From positions 186,001 to 250,000 of the forward strand of contig NZ_JACGXL010000004.1 of the NCBI RefSeq assembly GCF_014138265.1: 64,000 bases of DNA, given 5' to 3'. Below are positions 45,678 through 53,216 of this stretch, one piece after another (position 1 is the first letter of the stretch; each line of letters starts with the position of its first letter). This DNA comes from Dokdonella fugitiva. GTDB taxonomy: Bacteria > Pseudomonadota > Gammaproteobacteria > Xanthomonadales > Rhodanobacteraceae. Both the position numbers and the translations under genes were made by a program. A model generated the notes under the pieces. That model saw nothing but the letters and a program-made list of their open reading frames with translations. It was not told the origin of the DNA and ran no database searches.

Positions 45678-47525
45678 TCAGCGCGACGCGACGGTGTCGG
45701 CCGCGTCGTCGGTCGAGTAGCCCCAGTGCCGCAGCATCGGCTCGAGGATCGGCAGCACGGGCTCGATGTACTCGCGATAGCGCAGCCAGCGGTTCATGCC
45801 GCGGCTGTTCACGGGCTGGATCACCTGCGTGTAGCTCGGCGTGCCGATGAAACCCTTGCGCCGCGCGTGCTCGTGGAAACCGAGCAGGGGTGCCGCGTCG
45901 CCGAGATCGAGGAATTGCGCGATCCGCGCGGCCTGCCCTTCGACGTCGGCGACGATGTCCTCGTTGCGCACGGCGAGCACGTCGGGGCCGAACAATGCCG
46001 CATGGTGCAACCACGACTGCATCGACGCGACGTACGACGTCGCCAGGCGCTGCAGGTCCGAGCAAGCGGCAGCGAGCACGCTGGAGCGGAAGTTCTGCAT
46101 GTAGCAGCTGAGGATCACGTCGCAGGGATGGCGCAGCGCGAGAATGAATTTCGCGCGCGGGAACAGCCGATGGATCAGCGGCAGCCACAGCATGTTGAGC
46201 GGATTCTTGTCGACGATCTGCGTGTCCCAGCGCCGCGGGATCGTGTCGCAGACCATGCCGAGGTAGCGCTTGCGCAGCTCGTCGCAGTCGCGCTGGCCGA
46301 GCCGCGCCATGTCCTGCGGCACGAAGATGTCCTGCTCGGCGAGCTGGTCCGACAGCTTGTTGAAGAACGGATTCTCGTCCATCGACTGCAGCCGCGGATG
46401 TGCGTCGAGCATCTGCTCGAGCAGGGTCGTGCCCGAGCGCGGGAAGCCGACGATGAACACCGGCGAATGCTGCGCTTCCGGCGCGGTGAGCGCCGGCCAG
46501 CGGCGATAGGCGTCCGCGTCGACGCGGACATCGGCGAGCGGCAGCGGTGACGCGCCGGGCTCGAAGCGCTTCGGGATCACGTGCTTGAGGTCTTCGACGT
46601 GCAGCGCGTGCGCCGACTGCAGCGCCTGCATCGTTCCGGCGACGTCGTTGCGCTTGGCGCGGACCTCGGCGAGCAGGTAATAGTGCGCATAGTCGCCTTC
46701 GCCACGCAGCCCGGCATCCTCGAGGATCGCCTGCGCCTCGGCGAGGTCGCCCTTGCGCTGCGCGACCTTCGCGAGCACGTGCGCGAGTTCCATGCGCACC
46801 TCGCCGGACGCGCCGTCCAGGCGACCCGCGAGTCGCGACAGCAGCGACTCCGCTTCGGGCAGCCGGTTGAGGCGCTCGTAGGCCGAAGCGAGATGCACGA
46901 TCGCGTGGATGTTGCCGGGGACGCGACGCACGAGGTCCTCGAGCAGGACCTGCGCGGAGTCGCCGTCACCGAGCGCGAGCTGCAGGTCGCCGAGTTCCTG
47001 CTGCAGACCGTCGTCCTCGAGCGGCAGCCACTGGCGCCACGGCTTGAGCAGGTCTTCGGCGTCCTCGTACTCGCGACAGGCCTGGCAGGCGCGCGCGGCG
47101 TGGATGCGCACGCGCGGCGAATCGGGCTCCAGCGCGTACGCGCGCAACGCGACGTCGCGCGCGCCGGCGTAGTCGCGCTGCTGCAATTTGAGCAGCGCGT
47201 AGTTGACGAGCTGCCCGGCGTCCGTCGGCGCATCGTGCAGCACGCGCTCGTAGATCGTTGCGGCAGCGTCGAGGCGGCCCGCCTCGCGCAAGGCGGTCGC
47301 GTAGTTGCCCCAATGCTCGCTGCGCCCGGGGAACAATTGCGTCAAGCGTTCGTAGGCTTCGATCGCATCGGTCGCACGGCCCTGCATCTGCAGGCTGACC
47401 GCGAGCATCGTCAGCAGGTCCTCGCGCGTCGCATCGGCCTGCAGGCGCACACGCACGAGGCGCTCGGCTTCGCGCCAGTCGGCGACGCGGACCGCCGCGG
47501 CAATCGGAATCAGGTCGGAATTCAT
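45678..47525 (-). CDS. TPR-repeat sulfotransferase family protein
   Basis: The 615-residue paralogue of the convergent neighbour has a longer TPR array (about 5-330) and a sulfotransferase domain (about 350-600) with FIVGFPRSGTTLLEQMLDAH and LALRHPCDVILSCYMQNF. Its start codon lies 12 bases behind the T tract of the terminator that follows the TonB-receptor gene, so expression may depend on read-through from that gene. A GACGAAGACG sequence precedes the ATG. The acceptor substrate is unknown; linkage to the receptor suggests a surface or uptake-related target. Confidence 0.9.
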   Translation of the reverse strand: MNSDLIPIAAAVRVADWREAERLVRVRLQADATREDLLTMLAVSLQMQGRATDAIEAYERLTQLFPGRSEHWGNYATALREAGRLDAAATIYERVLHDAPTDAGQLVNYALLKLQQRDYAGARDVALRAYALEPDSPRVRIHAARACQACREYEDAEDLLKPWRQWLPLEDDGLQQELGDLQLALGDGDSAQVLLEDLVRRVPGNIHAIVHLASAYERLNRLPEAESLLSRLAGRLDGASGEVRMELAHVLAKVAQRKGDLAEAQAILEDAGLRGEGDYAHYYLLAEVRAKRNDVAGTMQALQSAHALHVEDLKHVIPKRFEPGASPLPLADVRVDADAYRRWPALTAPEAQHSPVFIVGFPRSGTTLLEQMLDAHPRLQSMDENPFFNKLSDQLAEQDIFVPQDMARLGQRDCDELRKRYLGMVCDTIPRRWDTQIVDKNPLNMLWLPLIHRLFPRAKFILALRHPCDVILSCYMQNFRSSVLAAACSDLQRLATSYVASMQSWLHHAALFGPDVLAVRNEDIVADVEGQAARIAQFLDLGDAAPLLGFHEHARRKGFIGTPSYTQVIQPVNSRGMNRWLRYREYIEPVLPILEPMLRHWGYSTDDAADTVASR

Positions 47526-47536
47526 CGTCTTCGTCG

Positions 47537-47570
47537 AAAAAAAAAGGCCGCGCGGGAAACCCGCGCGGCC
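47537..47570 (-). terminator. Intrinsic terminator of the TonB-dependent receptor gene
   Basis: On the minus strand an 11-base perfect stem (GGCCGCGCGGG/CCCGCGCGGCC, loop of three) is followed by nine T. It lies 25 bases past the receptor stop and 12 bases before the next start codon. Confidence 0.92.
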
Positions 47571-47595
47571 GTGTAGCTTACAACGTGACTCGATC

Positions 47596-50553
47596 TTAGA
47601 ACTTGACCGTCACGCGACCCCAGTAGTAGCGGCCCATCAGGTCGAAGTCGCTCGGGTCCGTGTTCGCGTTCAGCGTGTTGTTCGCGTACAGGAACGGCGG
47701 CTGCTTGTCGCCGACATTGTTCACGCCCACGTCGAAGCGCGTGTTGAGCGATTCGAGGTTGTAGCCGAACTGGATGTCGTGATAGACGGTCGAGCCGAAG
47801 TCGGTGTACAGGCCGTCCAGCGACGGGTTACCCGTGCCGTACGGATGGCTGTCCTGCGACGGCGAGGCCGAACCCATGCGGAAGCGATGGATGTAGCGCA
47901 TCGCCCACGACGCGTCGAACGGACCCATCTGCCAGCCGACCGAGCTCTGCGCGCGCCAACGCGGGAAGAGGCAAACGCCGCCGCTCGCGCCCGGGCACGC
48001 CGCCGCCTGTGCCGAACCGTAGTTCTCGAAGTGACCCGCGAAATGATAGGTCGTGTTGCCCTCGAGACCCGGTGCGGTCTGCAGGTCGTAGTTCTTCAGG
48101 TAGGTCGCGTTCAGGCCGACGTTGAAGCGGCCGAACGAGAACTCCGGCAGACGGTAGTTCAGCGCGAAGTCCACGCCGCCCACGTCCACGCGGCCGAGGT
48201 TGCCGGTCGGCTCGATCAGGGTCTGGATCTGGCCCTGGCTCTCGCCCGACGCGTAACGACGGATCAGCGGGCAGAACGCCAGCTGGCCGGCCGAGCAGAG
48301 GTCGATGACCTGCTGCGCACCGATGCCGGTGATGTTCTCGTTCAGGTAGACGCGCCAGATGTCGGCGCTGACCGACAGGCCTTCCAGCCAATGCGGGTCA
48401 TACACGATACCGAAGTCGAACGACTTGCCCTTCTCCGGGCCGATCGGGAAGCCGGCGAACGCCGCGCCCGACGCGATCGCGTTGAGCTGCAGCGCCTGGC
48501 GCACGTTCTCGTTGACGAAGCTGCCGTCGGTCGGAACGTTGACGCACGCCGGGTTGCCGCCGCCGGTGTAGCCATCGCACGGGTCACGCGAGATCTTCGG
48601 AGCGTCGCTCGCGGCGCCGCCGAAGATGTCGCCGATCGTCGGCGCGCGGAACACCTTCGACACCGTGCCGCGCAGCAGCAGGTCTTCGATCGGGCGCCAC
48701 TCGAGCGCGAACTTCGTGTTGTTCGTGCTGCCGAACGTGTTGTACTTCGACCAGCGGTCGCCCACGGTGAAGTTCAACGCGTGCAGGAACGGCAGATCCT
48801 TGACGATCGGCACGAACAGCTCGGCGTACGCTTCCTTCACGTTGTAACCACCCTGCAGCGCGGAACCGCACTGGCTGCCGAGGGTACAGTTGCCGTTGAA
48901 GTCGACGATGAGGCCGGTGTCGACGTTGGAGTGGATGTACTCGGTGCGGTAGTTGTAACCGACCGCGAGCTGGACCGTGCCGGCCGGCAGTTCGAACAGA
49001 CCACCGTTGAGGTCGAGGCGCTTGACCGTCTCCTTCGAGAACAGGTTGCTCACGCCCGGCGACGCCGCAGCCTGGAGGGCGGCGATCGTGTTCGGATCCT
49101 GCAGGTTGAACGGATTGAACGGAATGCAGCCGTCAATCGGGTTGCCCGGCGTGCCGCAACGGATGACGCCGTTGTCGTCGTACGACGGACCCATGCCCGG
49201 GTTCAGCACGCCGAGATTCGGCAGGCCGTAGGTCGTCGTCGACTGGTGCACGTGACCGTAGTCGAAGCCGAGTTCCCAGTTCCACTGCTGGTCATTCCAG
49301 ACCGAGAACGAACCCTTGAAGCCGGTCGACAGCTGGTCGTTCGCCGTGCCCGAGGACGCGCTGCGGTTGCCGAGCGACTCGAGACGCGCATTGAAGCTGC
49401 CGGCGCCCGGACCGAAGTCGATGCCGAACGGGTTGTAGTAGTTGTCCGCGGAGACGACGGCGCCGTACGGCGTGCCGAACACGGCCGGGGCGAGCTGGAA
49501 CGCCGCCGAGGTCTTGTTGTGCAGCACGTTGAGGTAGACCTCGACGTTGTCGGTCAGCTTGTAGTTGCCGTTGAGGAACAGGCCGGTACGTTCCTGCGGG
49601 GTCATCACGAGGTTGACCGTCGCGTAGTTGTACTTGTCGCTCGGGCCCGCAGCCGTCGAATTGTTGCGATAGCAGTGGTAGTCCGAGCCGATGTTGGCCG
49701 GGTTGTCGCCCGAAGCGCCCGGGTTGCGCGCGATGTAACCGGAGCCGCAGCCGGGGAACAGGTCGGCGAAGCCCGACGGGATCTTGATGTGGCCGTACGG
49801 CGACGAGGTCGAACCGCCGACGAACGTGCTGATCGGGCTGCTGGTCGAGCCGAGGCGCGACACCGAGTTCTTCGAGAACTCGCGGTGGCCCGACAGGACG
49901 CCGTCGATCTTCTTGTAGTTGACGCCGGCCATGATCGAGCCCTTGTCGGAGCTCTGGCCGAACGTGAAGGAGTAACCCTTCGACGTGCCGTCGTCATGGT
50001 CGGAGATGCCGTAGTCGGCCGAGAACTCCGCACCCTGGTAATCGCTGCGCAGGATGAAGTTGACGACGCCCGCGATCGCGTCCGAGCCGTACACCGACGA
50101 GGCACCGTCGGTCAGGACTTCGATGCGCTCGATCATGTTCGCCGGGATCGCGTTCGGATCGCCCGACAGGTAACGGTGGCCGTTGATCAGCACCAGCGTA
50201 CGCGGCGAGCCGAGGCCACGCAGGCCGATGCTTGAGAAGCCGGTACCGCCGGAGTTGTTGACCTGCGGGTTGGTGTTCGGGCCAGTGACGGCCGGGAGCT
50301 GCTGGACGAGGTCGCCCAGGGTCAGCTTGCCGGTCTTCTCGATCGCGGCGCGATCGATGGTGACGACCGGGTTGGACGTTTCGATATCGACGCGACGGAT
50401 GTTCGAACCCGTCACCGTGATGGTTTCCAGCTTCTGGCTGCTGGTGTCATCCTGCGCAAGCACAGGCGCGGCCGACAAACCGACCACCGCCGTGGTGCCT
50501 GCGTACAACGCATAGCGCACGGCTTTGAAAAGCTCGTTGCTCGTATGATTCAT
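47596..50553 (-). CDS. TonB-dependent outer-membrane receptor
   Basis: The 985-residue protein has a signal peptide (ending APVLAQ, about residue 33), a TonB box region (KLETITVTGSNIRR), a plug domain (GDLVQQLPAVTGPNTNP; VLINGHRYLSG; IERIEVLTDGASSVYGSDAI; GVVNFILR) and a 22-strand barrel ending in an aromatic residue (YYWGRVTVKF). GSNIRR-type receptors are numerous in Xanthomonadales; the substrate (peptides, carbohydrates or others) cannot be read from sequence. ATG 50553 fits the signal peptide. The gene is followed by a strong terminator and then a TPR-sulfotransferase gene. Confidence 0.95.
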   Translation of the reverse strand: MNHTSNELFKAVRYALYAGTTAVVGLSAAPVLAQDDTSSQKLETITVTGSNIRRVDIETSNPVVTIDRAAIEKTGKLTLGDLVQQLPAVTGPNTNPQVNNSGGTGFSSIGLRGLGSPRTLVLINGHRYLSGDPNAIPANMIERIEVLTDGASSVYGSDAIAGVVNFILRSDYQGAEFSADYGISDHDDGTSKGYSFTFGQSSDKGSIMAGVNYKKIDGVLSGHREFSKNSVSRLGSTSSPISTFVGGSTSSPYGHIKIPSGFADLFPGCGSGYIARNPGASGDNPANIGSDYHCYRNNSTAAGPSDKYNYATVNLVMTPQERTGLFLNGNYKLTDNVEVYLNVLHNKTSAAFQLAPAVFGTPYGAVVSADNYYNPFGIDFGPGAGSFNARLESLGNRSASSGTANDQLSTGFKGSFSVWNDQQWNWELGFDYGHVHQSTTTYGLPNLGVLNPGMGPSYDDNGVIRCGTPGNPIDGCIPFNPFNLQDPNTIAALQAAASPGVSNLFSKETVKRLDLNGGLFELPAGTVQLAVGYNYRTEYIHSNVDTGLIVDFNGNCTLGSQCGSALQGGYNVKEAYAELFVPIVKDLPFLHALNFTVGDRWSKYNTFGSTNNTKFALEWRPIEDLLLRGTVSKVFRAPTIGDIFGGAASDAPKISRDPCDGYTGGGNPACVNVPTDGSFVNENVRQALQLNAIASGAAFAGFPIGPEKGKSFDFGIVYDPHWLEGLSVSADIWRVYLNENITGIGAQQVIDLCSAGQLAFCPLIRRYASGESQGQIQTLIEPTGNLGRVDVGGVDFALNYRLPEFSFGRFNVGLNATYLKNYDLQTAPGLEGNTTYHFAGHFENYGSAQAAACPGASGGVCLFPRWRAQSSVGWQMGPFDASWAMRYIHRFRMGSASPSQDSHPYGTGNPSLDGLYTDFGSTVYHDIQFGYNLESLNTRFDVGVNNVGDKQPPFLYANNTLNANTDPSDFDLMGRYYWGRVTVKF

Positions 50554-50918
50554 TACACTCTCCAACGTCAGAGTTGTGTCACAGCTCGGGACATGTGCTC
50601 TCCCATCCCTGGGAACGACCAAAACGGTCCACCAAAACCCTCGGCAGTGGGCGATACTAACAACATTCTTACGCTATGGGAATCCCTGAGCGCAGCCTTA
50701 ACATCCGCTAAAAACTCTTGATAATCATTGAGTTATAGCGGTGGAAAAATGCCGCAGCGCAGTGTGGGGACACTTGCGCCGACGCGCGCGACATGCATGG
50801 CCGCGCAATTGCGGGCACACGGAAAACGCACGGCCCGCCACCTGCGGTCGCAGGATCGGCATCATCGGAAGGGCGGAATTCGCAACGGGGTGCAGACGCA
50901 CCGCGCGGAGGGGACGCG
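50554..50918 (-). promoter_or_regulatory. Promoter and leader region of the TonB-dependent receptor gene
   Basis: No gene is seen in these 365 bases. On the minus strand TTCCCA (50677-50682) and TAGTAT (50654-50659), 17 bases apart, form a possible promoter giving a leader of about 95 bases. An AT-rich block at 50708-50740 contains TGATAATCATTGAGT (50719-50733), whose left half equals the Fur-box half-site TGATAAT; the right half is degenerate. Confidence 0.4.
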
Positions 50919-51917
50919 TCAGAGATCCTGACGGTACTGGATGTAAGGCGTGCGCGCCTGGCTGTCGTTGTCGCGCGGCGAATTGAGCGGCGCGGACCAG
51001 AGATTCTGCGCACCGACGCTGAGCTCGCCGCTCCATGGCGTACGCCACGACACGCCGAGATCGAGCGTGGTCCAGCGCTTGCCCGCAAGCGCGGGGTCGT
51101 CACTGCTGAGGACGTGACCGACGATTGCGCCGCGCAGCGAACCCGCATCGAGGCCGAGGCTCAGCGAAAGCTGATCGAGGTCGATCGCCGACGCGAGCGG
51201 ACCGGCGAGGCCGTCGACGGCCGAGAGCCGGCCATGACCGTAACTTGCGGCGATGTCGAGCGCCGCGCCCTGCTCGAAGCGCCAGCGCCCGCGCGCATAG
51301 ATCGATGCCTCGTTGCCGAGCGAATACAGCGGCGCGTCCGGCAGTGCGAGCGTCGGCAACGACGCGACCGCGAAGCCACCGAGGCTCGGGCCGCTCGTCG
51401 GCGCCTGCAACCAAGACAGGCCGTAGGAAAGATCGAGACCGCCGTCGGCACTGGACCAGCCCATGCCGAGCGCGCCGCTCAACGTGCCGCGCGACCACGA
51501 AGCATTGGTGCTGCTGCAGAACGGCGTCGCGCAAAGCATCGGCGTCGCGGAAGGCAGGTACTGACCGAGCATCGCGTCGATGCGCACGCCGTCGGCGAGG
51601 CTCCAGACGAGTCCGTTCGCGGTACCGCTGCGACCGGCCAGCGCCCACGCGGAGGGACCGCGATACGCCGGCGTCGCATCGACCGGCGAACCCACCCAGT
51701 CGTGCGGCAGCGTGACGACCGCGAGCAACTCACCGTTCGCACGCGACCAGATCGGCAGCACCGAAGCGCCGTCGAGCGGCTTGCCCGAAGGATCGATCGC
51801 GAGCAGCTGTTCCACCAGCGGCGTCGGCTGCGCCTGCACCGCCAGGGACGGCAACGACTGCGCCGTTCCCGCGAGCGGGAGCAGCGACAGCAGCAGCGTG
51901 GCGAGGCGGAGCTTCAT
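50919..51917 (-). CDS. Exported protein, possibly an outer-membrane barrel, function unknown
   Basis: The 332-residue product has a signal peptide (LATLLLSLLPLAGTAQS) and a body of alternating short strands with Gly/Ser/Asp turns and frequent aromatic or Leu positions (SLSLGLDAGSLRGAIVGHVL; WTTLDLGVSWRTPW; TPYIQYRQDL at the end), which suggests a beta barrel or beta-rich envelope protein. I recognise no family. ATG 51917 is the second of two ATG codons created by a duplicated 14-base sequence. It lies upstream of, and in the same direction as, the TonB-receptor gene. Confidence 0.75.
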   Translation of the reverse strand: MKLRLATLLLSLLPLAGTAQSLPSLAVQAQPTPLVEQLLAIDPSGKPLDGASVLPIWSRANGELLAVVTLPHDWVGSPVDATPAYRGPSAWALAGRSGTANGLVWSLADGVRIDAMLGQYLPSATPMLCATPFCSSTNASWSRGTLSGALGMGWSSADGGLDLSYGLSWLQAPTSGPSLGGFAVASLPTLALPDAPLYSLGNEASIYARGRWRFEQGAALDIAASYGHGRLSAVDGLAGPLASAIDLDQLSLSLGLDAGSLRGAIVGHVLSSDDPALAGKRWTTLDLGVSWRTPWSGELSVGAQNLWSAPLNSPRDNDSQARTPYIQYRQDL

Positions 51918-51942
51918 GCGTGGCAGGTCATGCGTGGCAGGT
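51915..51942 (-). repeat. Direct duplication of 14 bases over the start codon of the 50919-51917 gene
   Basis: CATGCGTGGCAGGT occurs twice in tandem (plus-strand reading). On the minus strand this puts an extra ATG 14 bases before the real start, opening a five-codon frame (MTCHA) whose TGA overlaps the start codon as ATGA. Confidence 0.75.
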
Positions 51943-52240
51943 GGCGAACGTTCGGCGGAATCTGACTGGCGGACGCGGACGGAGTTCCTCCGGCGCGCAT
52001 TCGGATACGCTCGCATGATACCGCGATTCACGAAAAACTAACAGCACTCGGGCCGGCGGCAACCGTCGAACCCGTCACACGCCGCGACCCTGTCGCCACC
52101 TCTTCGGACGCCGTCGCGGGCACGATCGTCGCGGTTTTCGCCGAGTCGTGGGCACGGCGAGCCGGCTCGCCGGACCACGGCGCGCCGACGCACCGATGCG
52201 CTGCTGCAATACGCACCCCATCGTCAAGGATCCTCGCCTC
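51943..52240. other. Divergent intergenic region
   Basis: Apart from the 14-base duplication at its left end I see no gene here. It holds a perfect 16-base palindrome GGCGAGCCGGCTCGCC at 52156-52171 that could be an operator or a hairpin; convincing -35/-10 pairs were not found. AAGGATCC before 52241 probably supplies the ribosome-binding site of the NTF2-like gene. Confidence 0.4.
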
Positions 52241-53071
52241 ATGCTCGCATCCCTCCTCGTCGCCGGCACGCTCGGCGCGGCCGCCCTTCCGCCGGATCTC
52301 GCCGCCGTCGCCGCGGCGGAGCGCGGTTTCGCGCTCGATGCGCACCGCTTCGGCACTCGCCTCGCGTTTCTCGCCCACTTCGATGCGGAGGCATGGCTGT
52401 TCCGGCCGACGCCGGTGCCCGCGCTGCCGGCGCTCGCGCGCGATCCCGACGATGGACGCCTGCTGGAATGGAGCCCGAAGCAGGTCGGCGTCGCCGCGAG
52501 CGGCGAGCTCGCCGTCTCGACCGGCCCATGGGCCGCGCACGCGGCAGGCGCCGCGCAGTACGCGCACGGCCATTTCCTCACGTTCTGGAAGCGCGGTACG
52601 GACGGCATCTGGCGCGTGCAGGCGGACGGCGGCATCGGCCACCCGGCGCCCGCACCCGCAGCGCCGGGCGTCGCCGCGCTGACCGACCCTCCCGGGGCGG
52701 CGACGCCGCTCGACGCAGCGCAGCGGCAGCAACGCCACGCGGCCCTCGAGAAGGCCGACGACGCGCTGCGCGCGGCGCTCGGCACGGATCCCGCGCACGC
52801 GTTCGACACGATCGCCGACCCCGCCTTGCACGCGATGCGCGACGGCCAGCCGCCGGCCGATGGCGCCGCTGCGCTTGAGCTCGTGCGCAAGGACGCGAGC
52901 GGGCTCGGTCGCGGCGCGCGACGCGCGCTCGATCTCGCCGCGAGCGGCGACTTCGCCTACACGCTCGGCGGCGACGCCGATTGCATCGACTGCGGCAGCT
53001 ACATGCGTGCGTGGCGCTGGCGCAACGGTGCCTGGAAGCTGCTCGTCGATCTCAGCCTGTCGAACCGCTAG
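52241..53071 (+). CDS. Exported protein with two NTF2/DUF4440-like units
   Basis: The 276-residue product has an N-terminal signal (LASLLVAGTLGAAALP) and two units with the same order of elements: AAVAAAERGFALDAHRFG ... HFLTFWKRGTDGIWRVQADGG, and ALEKADDALRAALGTD ... YMRAWRWRNGAWKLLVDLSL. Each looks like a SnoaL/DUF4440 cone-shaped domain that may bind small ligands. No catalytic residues are recognised. The ATG at 52241 has AAGGA upstream. It precedes the S8 protease gene by 145 bases. Confidence 0.78.
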   Translation: MLASLLVAGTLGAAALPPDLAAVAAAERGFALDAHRFGTRLAFLAHFDAEAWLFRPTPVPALPALARDPDDGRLLEWSPKQVGVAASGELAVSTGPWAAHAAGAAQYAHGHFLTFWKRGTDGIWRVQADGGIGHPAPAPAAPGVAALTDPPGAATPLDAAQRQQRHAALEKADDALRAALGTDPAHAFDTIADPALHAMRDGQPPADGAAALELVRKDASGLGRGARRALDLAASGDFAYTLGGDADCIDCGSYMRAWRWRNGAWKLLVDLSLSNR

Positions 53072-53216
53072 CGACGACGCTCACTACGCCTGCAGCGGGA
53101 GGTCATCTGGGCCCTTTGGCAGTTTCGCGTCGGGACGGCGGGCGGCATATTCGGGCGGTTGCATGCCTGCCTCGGGCTGCACACCCCTACCCTCCTCCTC
53201 GTCGAGAGACACGCAC

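Noticed and set aside
47779-50235. 818-codon plus-strand open frame opposite the TonB receptor
   Set aside because: No signal, domain or motif; the opposite strand encodes a clear receptor.
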